Below, in pieces: positions 17,753 to 28,497 of a stretch of DNA of 64,000 bases. Both the position numbers and the translations under genes were made by a program. The notes under the pieces are model-generated. The model worked only from the letters and a program-made list of their open reading frames with translations. It ran no database searches and had not been told where the DNA came from. Source of the stretch: Bryum argenteum (lineage: Eukaryota; Streptophyta; Bryopsida; Bryales; Bryaceae); contig CM073327.1 of assembly GCA_037043015.1 (NCBI GenBank), positions 12,878,727 through 12,942,726 of the forward strand, written 5' to 3'. The first letter of the stretch is position 1. Each line of letters starts with the position of its first letter.

Positions 17753-18314
17753 GCACTAAGTGTAACAATCAATATGGTATAATGGGACAAATAAAAACTA
17801 CCAAAATCTACTTAGTAGCTGCTGTTTAAAAGCTTTTAACAGAATAGTCTTTCAACAAGGTTGAAACATTCCTAATTGTTTAAGCCAAGTGTTTCAAGAT
17901 AGGTTTTGCACTAGTGAAAGATAATTTCTTCAAGGATACAAGGACCCGGCCTCGACCCCTCCATACTCTCGCAACACAACAATGAACAACATTTAAAGTC
18001 TACGAACCCAAAGGTGAAAGGTGCCCAAAGTGCTCAGAGGGCAGCATTTTTTGACTATTTTGGCACCAAGAGTTTGGCCTCTCAACCAAGAGTATTGAGT
18101 ATTATACTTCTCGCCCAAGAATAAGAGGAGTTTGGACGGACAACCTCTCGACCTAGGCAACATACCGTGAAGCTGCCCCAAGTAACTCCTCTGTGAGTCT
18201 TTTCAATTTCTAAAAGGCAAGGAGAAACTTGACCTGCAGGTAAAACTACTAGTCGGTGTAATTACACTAATCACAGGCGCCAAGGCCCACACTATTTCTA
18301 TTACACACTACACC

Positions 18315-18430
18315 AGATAGATAGATAGATAGATAGATAGAAGATAGAAACTCCGGTCCTTTCTAAGGGGCTCGCGTGAATGAAGTGTCCATTCGTAATG
18401 CTAATATCCCGATGGCCACCGGACAAGTGG
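18315..18430 (+). repeat. (TAGA)n microsatellite joined to repeat E, second copy
   Basis: About six TAGA/GATA units are followed by GAAACTCCGGTCCTTTCTAA and GTGAATGAAGTGTCC, nearly identical to 17341-17470. About 1 kb separates the two copies. Confidence 0.75.
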
Positions 18431-18823
18431 AAATTAGAACAATACTACTCATATGAACACGGGTGTTTCGCAGCCAATTGCACGCTAGGATTAGCTCCCC
18501 GGATCACACTAAGGTCGAATGCCCTAAAACCACCAACTTAAGCTTTTTGAGGTTTTTTTTAGAATGGTTATTTTTGGGGCATATTTTTCCCATGTAGGAA
18601 ATAATTTTTCTCATGGGATGCAATTTATTTTCAAAATTTAACTCCCATTACATAAATAAATGTAAATTTTCAAAGGCAAAAGTACTTGGTGACCCAAAAC
18701 TAATCAGTAGACTTTCCCATTGTCACACCTAGCTGATACAAATTTCCATTCATGATTCGACCCAAAACCACCAGCTTTTTTATTGTTTTGATTGGTCAGT
18801 TTGAATTGAGTGTTCTGACAATG

Positions 18824-19046
18824 CTACACTGAATAGGTAGATTAGTGTTAGATTTTTATAAGATTTGAGAATGCTGTAAATTTTTACTTTTGATAGAAAA
18901 TATTTACCAAGAGTATTGATTTGAATACTGTGGAAGGATCCCCATCTTGACGGATGTAGAGGGTAAAAATATTGACCAACAGTAAAGACTTATAACATGT
19001 TTATATGAATTAGTGTATCTAACACTAATCTACCTATTTAGTGTAG
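18824..19046. mobile_element. MITE family F, copy 2
   Basis: Ends are inverted repeats of CTACACT(G/A)AATAGGTAGAT extending into TAGTGTTAGAT. The element is 223 bp and non-coding. It is related to 5680-5905 by the shared ACACTA...TTAGTGTTAGAT ends and similar length. Confidence 0.7.
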
Positions 19047-19573
19047 TTCAGGCTAGGTGCGGTTATGGGGAGACTTATAGTTTGATACTGGGGTGCTGGT
19101 GGTTTTAGGTGCTTCTACCGTATAGCTGGCATGGAATCTTACGCCTGCATAACGTGGGACATTATTTTAGTACACGAGTAATCTTCTTGAGGTTCATGCT
19201 GCCGCGTATGCAGATACAACAGGATGCTGACAAGATAATTATCATTGAATGCTCAGCTACTGTAATTTAAAATTAGTATAGCTCTCTTAAAAAAACCTTC
19301 AGTGTGTACACTTACCGCTCCCACATCCAAAATCCATGTCTAATTCAATTTAAATTCGAAATTGGTCTGATCTCATGCATTCTTTACACAATTTCAAAAA
19401 GTGTATCACTTTGCCACTCCCTCATGAGTTTCTTCATCTACAGTTTTTCAAGAGCATCGTCTCTTTGAAAGAAGAAGTTTTTTTGAGATTAAAGAAGAAG
19501 AACAAATCCCTATGAGTTGGCGTGAATGTAGTGTCTGTTCGACCTACTCTTGATGGTATGCCTAGAAGACATA

Positions 19574-19827
19574 CTGTACCACCACCGTAGCAGGTTCGTT
19601 CATAAATAATTCTATTTAAAAAAATGTAAAAAAATAGAAATTACAAGCCAAGAGGAACGAAAAGTTGGAAAACTATATCACAAAAGGGTATCCAAAAGTT
19701 GAGAAATTATATAAAAAAAAAAAACAAAAGAACTAATTTTAAAATAAAATAAAATCATGCAGACAAACCTTAAGAAAATAAAAAATTATTCGTTTGTTGA
19801 GGACTAAACCTGCTCTGGTGGTACGGT
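19574..19827. mobile_element. TA-flanked non-autonomous element (CYGTACCACC ends), 254 bp
   Basis: The left end CTGTACCACCA and right end TGGTGGTACGG are inverted repeats, continuing into GCAGGTT and AACCTGC. The flanks GACATA and TAACAAC join to give GACATAACAAC, the uninterrupted form at about 11651 and 11749, so the element duplicated a TA on insertion. TA duplication fits Tc1/mariner-type transposition. The interior is A/T-rich and non-coding. The related element at 26221-26654 has CTGTAACACCA ends. Confidence 0.8.
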
Positions 19828-19886
19828 AACAACAATGATATAAGACTACTAACTCCTCTCAGGATGGAGATTAACAATTACACTAA

Positions 19887-20313
19887 AGGTACGTTCCCAC
19901 TTGGCCTTAGAGGTGGTGTTAGAAGGTGGTTTATCTCCTTAAAAGAGTGTGTGTCCACACCTACATTCTTTAGTAATTACCAATCCTACATGGATGCCCA
20001 CATGGCACACTCTAAAACTTGGAGGACAAAAAAATATTAGCTAGTATTTGGGAGGACAAAAGATAGTTGAGCATTAGTAGGCAAGTGTTAAGGAAGCACC
20101 ACAATTAGAAATATTCTCAAGTTTTGAAGACTTAAGAGTGGTCTTAGTTAATGGGGCCTTTGAGGAGCCATTATGTAATTGAGGCTACTTTTCAAGACAC
20201 TTTTCCAAGCCTCATTGATGAGGCCTTCCCTAAGAATAAGGAATTTCCCCAAAATTGTGGAGGTCTTAAGTTTTAATGTATGCTCTTATCAAAGGCCAGG
20301 TGGGAAGGGGCCT
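19887..20313. mobile_element. Tourist-like (PIF/Harbinger-type) MITE, 427 bp
   Basis: TAA at 19884-19886 and 20314-20316 flanks a segment beginning AGGTACGTTCCCACTTGGCC and ending with the near complement CCAGGTGGGAAGGGGCCT. A 3-bp TAA duplication and G/C-rich terminal inverted repeats are the marks of PIF/Harbinger elements. It has no ORF of its own. Confidence 0.75.
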
Positions 20314-20929
20314 TAAGCGTTTAGATTTGCCTAGCAGGGGGCAGGGTCCAAGCAAGCAAGCAGGGCCCATGATGGCCCACGGCGAATTGTAGGCGTTGTG
20401 CTCACCACCACCTGTGCGAGAGAGACAAGTTCAAGCCAAGTGGAGGCAATCCGAGCGCGCGGGCGAATGCGCGCGCTAGACGCACCTCACTCGTTTTGAA
20501 GGCTTCCGCATGACGCTCTCCATTTTCATAGTTGTCAATCCAACACTCGCAACTAAATATAGCTTCTTTCACAAGACTCTCAGTGTTTAAAAGGCTTCAC
20601 TTTGTTTCACGGTAATCACAACTCCGGAATTTCTCGTACCCAACCCAACCCAACCCAATCGATTGAGCTGTAGTTGCGCCATAGCTGTGAATTCGCAACG
20701 AGCCGCAACAGGGGGTTTTCAGCAGCAGCTCGTACAACAGGAAGGTAAAGTATACCTAATCGCATCATCCCATCTCCTTGGAATCGCATTGTAAGAGGAT
20801 TCACCTCGTCTTCTTATGGTCATCTTTCTAGTGCTACTATTTGGGTTTAGGACACTTATCAGATTTTAGATTGTAAAGCTCAATGAGTACTTGTGGTTAT
20901 TGAGAGATTGAGCTTCAGTTCCTGCGATC

Positions 20930-21417
20930 AAACTCCAGAGAGCTTGATGCAAGAGCTCCAGATCGTGTCGCTTGATAGCCTTGGGCTTGGATCGGGAAGC
21001 CAGAGAGCTTCCTGAAAAGCAGGGGCTCGTCTTCTTCTATAAAAGTTTTAGGTAGATTTTCGAACATTTGGGTGACCATGCATGTGAAGAAGTGTTCGGG
21101 AGAGCTCGATGCAAAAGGGCTCCAGATCAGGTTGTCCACCGCGAAATACGATATATCTTTACTCCGGATATCCGAAAGCGAGAGAGCTGGGAGGCTCATC
21201 AGAGTTTTGAGTAGATTATTCCCGGACTCCGGTTGATTTGGGTGACAATCACTATCTACGAAGGTTAAGAGATGCCAATCTTGCCAACTCGAGAAATCTT
21301 AATGTAAAAGAGCTTCAAATCGAGAACCACAACATCTCCTTGCTTGAAATTGGAATTAAGAGAGCTTGGGTATCTCCTTCTTTTAGTTTTGTGAGTAGAT
21401 TATCCACGGACTTTGAC
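20930..21417 (+). repeat. Degenerate leader repeat, about 160-195 bp unit, upstream of LRR gene
   Basis: Three diverged units can be seen. AGAGCT(T/C)GATGCAA begins near 20939 and 21101, and a looser match, TAATGTAAAAGAGCTTCAAAT, lies near 21301. Later blocks are TTTGGGTGAC near 21067 and 21237, and GAGTAGATTAT near 21209 and 21392. The last unit runs into the LRR coding exon. The repeats may be 5' leader or decayed exons of a longer ancestral gene. Confidence 0.5.
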
Positions 21418-22974
21418 ATGCTCGATCCAATGCAGATGGAGTTTAGGAGCTCGGACGAATCACAGCCACTACTGGATCATCTCCAGAAAACGCCAGAGAT
21501 AACCCGACTCGACATGGAGCTGGTGGAGATGAACGACGTGGAAGGCAAGAGGATAGGCGAAGCAGTAGCCTCGCTGAAATTCCTCGAGACTCTCGTACTA
21601 CAACTAGACTCGGAGCTGGAGGAGGAGGTAGACGACGATCTAGACTCGGACGAGGAGGAGGAGGAGGAGGAGGAGTCACGCAAGAGTCCGCGGCCCATGG
21701 ACGCGTTCCTGACCGCGGCATTCCTCGGGGAGAAGCGGAATACTTCCGTTCGCTCCCTCATTATTGCTGGATCTGGCACCGACGGCGATATGATGCGACT
21801 AGGTGTGCTGCCGGAAGTGATTGAGAAGTTGCCTGTGAAAGAGCTCGTCTTCAAGTGGCATGGCGATGATGGTGCTACTCTGGAGGACATTCATCTGCTC
21901 CTGGATGCTTTGGTGAAAAACACCAGTATTGAGTCCTTGACCCTTTGGAACTTAATCAGGTGCTCATCACTCCCCCCCCTCCTCCCTCCTTTCACTCAAG
22001 TCCTTGCTGAATTCCGATTCACTCATCTTGCTTCCAACATGTGCTTGTTCACATGGAAGTTTTTCATGCAAGAATGTCAGATGTAGAGATTATCTTTGAT
22101 TCAATAATGATGAGCATTTGTGAGCTCAGATGAATCTTTTTGTATGGGTTCCCTCAAAAGCCGTTGGGGGAGGAATGACATGTCCATTTTGAGAGAGAGG
22201 CTAGGAGTCTTAAACATCAGGAATAGGTCAAAAACACACTTCATGCATGTCAATTTTGTAACAGGCTTGATTGTGAGGATCTTTATCTCTTCAGTTCCTT
22301 TCAAGTTTGCGACAACTTCAAAGACTTGAGAAAGTCCTGATACGGCCGGCCATGTGGGAGTTGTGCTATTGCAGGTGGGACTTTCCAGACGACGCCGACA
22401 ACGGATTCATCGACGGCGGAGTCTTCGCAAAGATTGTCGAGCTTGTGAAGAAGACGACATCGATTCAGAAGCTGCAACTGCACATTGGAGAGTGCAGGGG
22501 CGAGGGCGCAGACGCGGTGAACTTGGATGCTTTCTACGACGCTTTGAGCTCCAACTCCTCCATCCGGAGCTTGTCGCTGAAAGGGTCATTTTATACTCCG
22601 ATTGCAAAAACTCAGTTCTCGAATTGGATCCGAAAAACTTCGACCCTGCAGGAACTCATGGTACACTCATTCATGAGCTCTTGATACTCCTTGTTTGTTT
22701 CTTTGATGATCTACTTACTAATGGAGAGGAATGTGTGCAGTTGGAAAGTGATTGTGATGGTGAGGTGCCCAAGATTCTCTTCCCTGCATTGGCAGAGAAC
22801 AAAAGTTTGACCAAATTGGAGACGGAGGACTTTTGTGTTGAAGATGAGGAAGTGGAGGAGTTGTTGAAAGCTCTGAAAGTAAACTCCACTTTACAAGAGA
22901 TTGTTTTCAGCCCAAAGTGTGACCGAGAAGAAGAGGTGCAGGAAGCATTAGCAAAGAACCGCCAAGGAAAATAG
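21418..22974 (+). CDS. Leucine-rich-repeat (RNI-like) protein with acidic segment
   Basis: Three exons, 21418-21959, 22306-22660 and 22741-22974, join in frame to give 376 aa. Repeats resemble ribonuclease-inhibitor-type LRRs: ALVKNTSIESLTLWNL, ALSSNSSIRSLSLKG, and LKVNSTLQEIVF. A run of Asp/Glu, DDDLDSDEEEEEEEE, lies near residues 75-90, between LRR-like blocks. There is no signal peptide or transmembrane segment. The reading frame stays open upstream of the chosen ATG, but the only upstream start in it would be a non-ATG codon, so the ATG at 21418 is preferred. The acceptor of exon 2 was chosen to keep frame (AG at 22304-22305); another AG lies 11 bp earlier. The function is unknown. Such domains bind proteins, and in plants they can be attached to NB-ARC or kinase domains, neither of which is present here. 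Confidence 0.75.
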
Positions 22975-23099
22975 GTCTTGCAATGACTAATGTTTAGTTA
23001 TATAATCGGTTTTGTTGAATAATGTACTATGACTGACATGGGATTCTAAGTGTGTAAATTTTTGAATATGAATGATCAATATAAGTTTATATTTTTGAG

Positions 23100-23490
23100 T
23101 ATTTACTCTAACTTGTGAGGTGAGGAGGTTTTACAATGGAGAGTTACTTCATTTTATGAAGAAAAAAACCACTAGAATTACTCATGGAAGATGGTGCTCC
23201 TGTCCATAGAAGCAAACTAAGTAAAGAATGGAGGCATGCACACTGTTTAGAGAAGCTTGATTGGCCCGCAAACTCTCATGATCTCAATCCAATTGAGAAT
23301 CTTTGGAAGATTCTGAAAGATACACTTCAACATGGTTCAATACGCCCTAAAAACACAAGTGACTTAAGAGTAGTTATTGCAAGAGAGTGGGAGATAATTA
23401 GTGGTCAAAAACTCCTTCAACTATGTCATTCCATGCCTGCTAGGTTACAATCATTGATAGAGGCAAATGGAGAACATACACGTTGGTAGA
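23100..23490 (+). pseudogene. Tc1-like DDE transposase, C-terminal relic
   Basis: The frame at 23184-23489 encodes MEDGAPVHRSK (the DGAP.H block around the second catalytic Asp) and WPANSHDLNPIENLWKILK (the block around the third acidic residue, here Glu in IENLW). These are hallmark Tc1/mariner family motifs. Sequence just upstream (FYNGELLHFMKK) is in another frame, implying a frameshift. The N-terminal DNA-binding domain and first Asp are missing. It starts about 130 bp after the LRR gene stop. It may be related to the TA-flanked elements in the window, but no shared ends were seen. Confidence 0.85.
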
Positions 23491-24107
23491 TTAGGTGCTA
23501 CTTTCTTTGTGTAAGAGCTTGAATTTTGGCACACTAGTCATTAACATGTAGCTTATCTTGTGACAAAGATTTCATGGCAAATGGGCCATTTTTTAGCCAT
23601 TGGTTTCTACAAGCATACCGCAAAATAACACATGTTGGTAGATTGGGAATATCTTCTTCTTCACTAATATTTTGGACTTCAGATTTTTACCATATATCAA
23701 TAACACAAATTGTGTTCTACCACAAAAAAATCAAAGCAAGGAAAAATAATCTCAATTCTTGGGAGGCTGTCAAAGTTGGCAGGAGTGAAAAAAAAATTAC
23801 AGCTACCTATCTTGGTAGATTTTGTATAACTTTTTTTTGGTGAATTGTTTGGCTTTGAAACTTGGTAGGCATACTAACAACTTGATTTCAAGCCTGTGGT
23901 AAAATTTTCAAGATAAAATACCAATTTTTGAGCTCTCTAGAGGCTTCCAAAGTAGGCAGACTTGATTTTTTTCCCACTGCAAAACCAAAAACGCCATTCC
24001 ATGTTGGACCCTAATGTACAAGAGCATTAATTGATTATCTCCTTGTGGGGGTTGTGAATATGAGGCATAATCTCAACATGCTACTATTCACCATGAAGAG
24101 GAGGTAC
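23491..24107. other. Gene-free stretch after Tc1-like relic
   Basis: A frame at 23574-23843 is AT-rich and gives no recognisable motif. The repeated phrases TTCTTGGGAGGCTGTCAAAG and GAGGCTTCCAAAGTAGGCAG recall dispersed repeat G. No gene is called. Confidence 0.4.
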
Positions 24108-24111
24108 TTAA

Positions 24112-24474
24112 CCTTTAAACGCCCATGGGGCCTCAAACGGGCAACCCAAAATTGGATTACAACATCTTTAGGACTTGGGCATCATGAATAGTGCACTTTT
24201 TGAACTTGGGCATCATGAATGAACGAATCAATGATGAGCTTGCAACCTCCTACAAGGTTATGTACAACCCCAACCTACCTACCACAATCCTTTCAAAGCA
24301 CAAAAATCACTCATACAAATTGTGATTTGAATTGAACAATTTCACTTTTTGAATACATCATAAGAAGGTGACCAATTTAACATCAAAATATAAGTGAAAA
24401 GTTGAGTACAATGAGAGCTACAAGGCATATTCTATTGGAAAAAAGCCCCTTGGGCTTGCTTGAGCCTTTAATGG
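24112..24474 (+). mobile_element. TTAA-flanked MITE, family B, copy 1
   Basis: TTAA at 24108-24111 precedes CCTTTAAACGCCCATGGGG, and the right end TTTAATGG is followed by TTAA at 24475-24478. A hairpin, AAGCCC-CTT-GGGCTT, lies 17 nt inside the right end. It is about 363 bp, non-coding, and aligns along its length with copies 2 (24479-24841) and 3 (59247-59602, inverted). Confidence 0.85.
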
Positions 24475-24478
24475 TTAA

Positions 24479-24841
24479 CCCTTAAACGCCCATGGGGTCT
24501 AAAACGGGCAGCCCAAAATTGGATCACAGCGTATTTTGGGCTTGGGCATCATGAATAGTGCACTTTTTGAACAAGGGCATCATGAATGCACCAATCAATG
24601 ATGAGCTTTCAACCTCCTACAACGTTATGTACAACCCCAACCTACCTACCACAATCCTTTCAAAGCACAAAAATCACTCATACAAATTGTGATTTGAATT
24701 GTAAAATTTCACTTTTTGAATGCATCACAAGAAGGTGACCAGTTTGACATCAAAATATAAGTGAAAAGTTGAGTACAGTGAGAGCTACAGAGAAGATTCT
24801 GTTGGAAGGTGACCCCTCGGGTCACCTTGGGCGTTTAAGGG
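24479..24841 (+). mobile_element. TTAA-flanked MITE, family B, copy 2
   Basis: The ends are CCCTTAAACGCCCATGGGG and TTGGGCGTTTAAGGG, inverted repeats of each other over about 13 bp, flanked by TTAA at 24475-24478 and 24842-24845. A perfect hairpin, GGTGACCC-CTC-GGGTCACC, lies 15 nt inside the right end. It directly abuts copy 1, with only one TTAA between them. Confidence 0.88.
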
Positions 24842-24889
24842 TTAAGTTAGATTGTATGAATCATTCAAACTACAAGCTCGTATTTAATA

Positions 24890-26146
24890 TCATTGTTGCA
24901 ATTGAGGTACAGGCTTGAAGGTGAGGGTCATTGCCCAAGCAGATATGCCATATGGCATCCCATCGTGATGGTTTACTTTTACATTGCTCCTACAAAAGCT
25001 CCACTCACTCCAGTCATCATTCAACAAGTCATAGGCAATAAACTTGTCTGTTCTAATTGATGTTAGTACAATGAAGTTACCGCACCCGACCACTCCTATG
25101 TGGACGCCCATTCTTTGAATGCTGAGGTTTTCCGTGGAGGTACCGAAAGACTTAAATAGATCTTTGTTGCATGCCTTCTCCATGATGGTGACAGTGGAGC
25201 ACTTTTTGGAAGCAATGTTGATTTCTAGAGCCTCTATGCTAATACGGTTCTCTTCCTTGCTGAAGTGATTAACAACCCCCACAAAAAATAGTCGCCGAAG
25301 AGTTGTGGCTAGACGGGGCATATCTACATCATTGGGTAGCTCCACGCTCCTCTTATTGAAGCCAAATATCTTGTAAACCTCTGTGAACATGCCCCACTCC
25401 AAAAATAGTACGCATAACGTTTCATTGAACTCCAACATATCACAGGGTTCGTGTCTCTTTGATAGCGGTGAAAACTCTCGCCACTTGCCCACTTGCGAGT
25501 CGAGATATGTCAAGCGTGGCTTACTTGAAGCTCCTATACGAAAGAGAACATATAGTGTAAAAGAGGAGTAATTTTCTGCAACAACCATTGCCCCTACCAT
25601 ATGTGTGACTAAGGCACTCATGGGGCTAATAGGTGGAATCTCAACCACCGATCTTGTCACTGGATTGATTGCATGCATAAGCCCAAAATACTTACTCCAA
25701 AGCACCCACACAAAGCCCCTATCTGTAGCCAAAATTTGACATGGATCCAAGAGGTTTGGCTCGTTTTGCATGCTATCACACAAAAATTCTATATTTATGA
25801 GGTAGAATTTTTGGATGCTAGGATCAAAAAGATCCAAGCTGCATCGGAGGAGGTTTTTGATCTCCACTAACCAACTTATGATAAAGTTTGGAGTTGTTAT
25901 GATATATGTGTATTGTGGCTGAACTTTGAGTATTTGGATTTGGTTGTTCCATGTGCAGCACACAACTCGAAGCCGACACAATACAGGCACTGAACAAAAT
26001 TGGAGGATGTAAGCATGTAGCTCAAAGGGCAAATCTTTCCACATCTCTCCTCGCATAACGACATCCTCCACTGTAGTCACTTCAAGACCATCCATCTCAT
26101 CTACATCCTCAAACACCTTCGAACAATCATAAAATAATTCTCTCAT
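24890..26146 (-). CDS. F-box protein with C-terminal beta-propeller-like region
   Basis: A single intronless frame of 418 aa starts at the ATG at 26146 (MRELFYDCSK); an in-frame TTG further upstream is not used. The F-box lies at about residues 35-78: MWKDLPFELHAYILQFCSV, then CRLRVVCCTWNN with the usual R.VC..W signature. Such proteins are substrate receptors of SCF E3 ubiquitin ligases via SKP1 binding. The remainder (W-containing blocks such as GKWREFSPL, LNDDWSEWSF) resembles F-box-associated or kelch-like propellers. Most intronless plant F-box genes belong to fast-evolving families. The substrate is unknown. A TA-flanked element ends about 70 bp upstream of the start codon and may form part of the promoter or 5' UTR. 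Confidence 0.85.
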   Translation of the reverse strand: MRELFYDCSKVFEDVDEMDGLEVTTVEDVVMRGEMWKDLPFELHAYILQFCSVPVLCRLRVVCCTWNNQIQILKVQPQYTYIITTPNFIISWLVEIKNLLRCSLDLFDPSIQKFYLINIEFLCDSMQNEPNLLDPCQILATDRGFVWVLWSKYFGLMHAINPVTRSVVEIPPISPMSALVTHMVGAMVVAENYSSFTLYVLFRIGASSKPRLTYLDSQVGKWREFSPLSKRHEPCDMLEFNETLCVLFLEWGMFTEVYKIFGFNKRSVELPNDVDMPRLATTLRRLFFVGVVNHFSKEENRISIEALEINIASKKCSTVTIMEKACNKDLFKSFGTSTENLSIQRMGVHIGVVGCGNFIVLTSIRTDKFIAYDLLNDDWSEWSFCRSNVKVNHHDGMPYGISAWAMTLTFKPVPQLQQ

Positions 26147-26220
26147 GATGGTGTTATCTCTTCTCCAAATGATATTCCTCAAAAATAAAGTGACATTGTT
26201 ATTTGTTCCTTGCTCCTATA

Positions 26221-26654
26221 CTGTAACACCATAGCTGGTTCATTCTCTGCCGAACAAATAATTATTATTTTTGAAAAAATAAGGTTCCTTTTTTGCAATT
26301 CAAATTTTATAAAATTCGTCTCTATATTTTTAGAGAAAAAAAGATTCGGGGGCAGAGAAGGGGGTTTATTTATGAATGGAGCTTCATAATGACAAGACTA
26401 AGCAAGACTTGAAATCAGTAGATTTGGCAACTACATCAATGGGGCCAGCGCATAGTTTTGTCATTTACCCATTTTTGGAGGGCGGCATAATAAGTCCACA
26501 ATTCCTCCAGAATCATTATACTCTATTCTCTCAATTTTCGGTTTATATTGAGATGATTTTTCCTGAAATTCATTCTTGAAGGCATGGAATTTTCTTTTTT
26601 TTGCGTTTATTATTTTTGGAATTATTTAAGAACGAACCAGCTATGGTGTTACGG
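26221..26654. mobile_element. TA-flanked non-autonomous element (CYGTAACACC ends), 434 bp
   Basis: The left end CTGTAACACCATAGCTGGTT and the right end, read from outside inward, CCGTAACACCATAGCTGGTT, are inverted repeats that continue for several more bases. TA lies immediately outside both ends. It shares the end pattern CYGTA(A/C)CACCA and TA flanks with 19574-19827. It is non-coding and sits 75 bp upstream of the F-box ATG. Confidence 0.82.
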
Positions 26655-26659
26655 TATAA

Positions 26660-28497
26660 GAAAATAAATAAGTAAAAGGACATTTGTAAATAAAGGATTA
26701 GTGTGAATAATAGCTATTATTGTATGTTTATGTACAAGACGATAACTTTACCTTGTGCTTAATAGCTAGGCTTATAATCCAATAATGGTTATATAACATA
26801 GAGGATTGAAAATTTTACACAACTCTTCAATCTATATAGTGTTGATTGTACTAAGTGCCACTTAAAAGTAAAAGCCTTAACCTAAACTTCTACAAGTTAT
26901 GTTCACAGGAATCTCTCTAAGACTAGTATATATAATTGTATACAAAGTTTCATCAAAAGTGAGAGGTATTGTTTACAAGCCTTTTGCGTGATCTTTTTAT
27001 TTTATATGCGAAATTATAAAAAGAAACTCGTGGCCCATGAATTCATGAAATTGCATTTAGTCTGGATGACTGTTGTTCTTACTTCATTAAATAACCTATG
27101 CACTAGGGGTGGTTGTGTTGATTTGTGAAATACAAAGGAAGTATTAGATGTGCTTGGCTTTTGGCGGGTGATGTTGATAAACTCTGTCGTGCCCAAGCTT
27201 CTCTTCCAAGCATGCAATACAAGAAACCAGAACTTCGACAAGATTGAGGATAGAGGCACTATCACAAAAAAGGGGATCGCAATGATTTTTGTGTTGCTTT
27301 CTTGTAAATGTTGCTAAAGTCTAATGTTGCCTCTTGAAATTATAGATAACGTTGCTTGGAGATTCCATAACATTGCTTCAATTCTTAAGAACGTTGCTAG
27401 AGAAAATTCCAAAACGTTTGCTTCACTTGAGCAACTTTTGTCAAAAAAACGTTGCAACCCCCTCACAACTGTAGTAGTGAGGACTGTTATAATAAAGATG
27501 ACAAAGTGAAAGAACTATTAAAAACTATGAATTTCATAGAAGAATATTTTTCACTTGAAGTAAGTTGCATTTATTTCTAAGTAGCATACTTATTTTATGT
27601 GCAAAATTATAAAGTGAAAGTGAAATGTATGGTTCATGAATGAGATTACAAACACCCCTAGTTTCAGTTCCTTGGAAGTTTGTTGAGACCACCCGGTCAA
27701 CAATCCGCTACTTCACATTCTAGGATTTAGGGATTCATTATAATCCGGTTGTTTTGATTGATATCCGCGTCATACATGGGTGGTACCCATGCAATAACCA
27801 GGTCATACTAGGGTATTATTCAAGAGACTTGACCGACAAAAAGCCTGAACTCTGAAACTGCAGTCGGTTTTCAGCAGAATCAATGGGCTGCCTTTCTATT
27901 GGCCGCTGGTACTTCCAGTTCATTGCCTAATTATAATATATTTGATGATTTCAGAGCAAAATGCATAGTCCTACAAAATCATCCTACATTCAGCGTGGAT
28001 GATTTTGTAGGAATTTGCTTGTTGCTTTCAAGTAATCTGAAGACTGGGGGTGTTTGTAACGATCTGCATAATGCGAAGGATATGTCTGATGTACTTGGCA
28101 GTGATGACTCGAGTGCCCAAGCTTCTCTTCCAAAATAGGAGCCTTTTCCACTGCAAATGCAAAGAAACGTTGTTTTCCACCCAAAGTGTGATCGAGAGAG
28201 GAGGTGCAAACAACCACCAAGTGCTTTGATTCATCACAAGCATCAACAAAGGCTGTGGAAGCCAGAACTGAGATGACCTTGAATCTCAAATCTACTCTCA
28301 TGAGCACAGAAAGTTCATGAGCACTCCAAGTTTTATGAAGATTGTCCTAATTGTGGAAGTTGACTACAAAACTGGGACGCATCGTTTTCAATGCGTGCTC
28401 GCCCCACTCGTGAGAGAGTACTATGGTTGTTGCATCCAAGCAGTAAACTTATTGATTGACTGAAAAGACTAGATGCAGGAATTTTGTATGATAAAAT
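26660..28497. other. Degenerate region with a gene fragment and local duplication
   Basis: No intact gene. Blocks near 27040-27250 and 28000-28140 are diverged duplicates ending in the shared GTGCCCAAGCTTCTCTTCCA. At 28170-28215 the sequence CCCAAAGTGTGATCGAGAG closely matches the last exon of the LRR gene (CCCAAAGTGTGACCGAGAAG near 22911). This suggests a decayed relative of that gene. A frame of about 80 codons at 27899-28138 starts at a non-ATG codon and has no known motif. Confidence 0.45.
27970..28011. repeat. Perfect 15-bp hairpin, 12-nt loop
   Basis: CCTACAAAATCATCC at 27970-27984 is exactly complementary to GGATGATTTTGTAGG at 27997-28011. It lies in the degenerate region upstream of the PEPC 3' end, in AT-rich sequence. 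Confidence 0.8.

Noticed and set aside
17341..18430. Regularly repeated TAGA blocks as a CRISPR-like array
   Set aside because: They are simple tetranucleotide repeats without unique spacers and lie in a plant nuclear context.
27899..28138. A 79-codon frame as a small gene
   Set aside because: It starts at a non-ATG codon. It overlaps a hairpin and a diverged duplicate of 27040-27250, so it is more likely decayed sequence.
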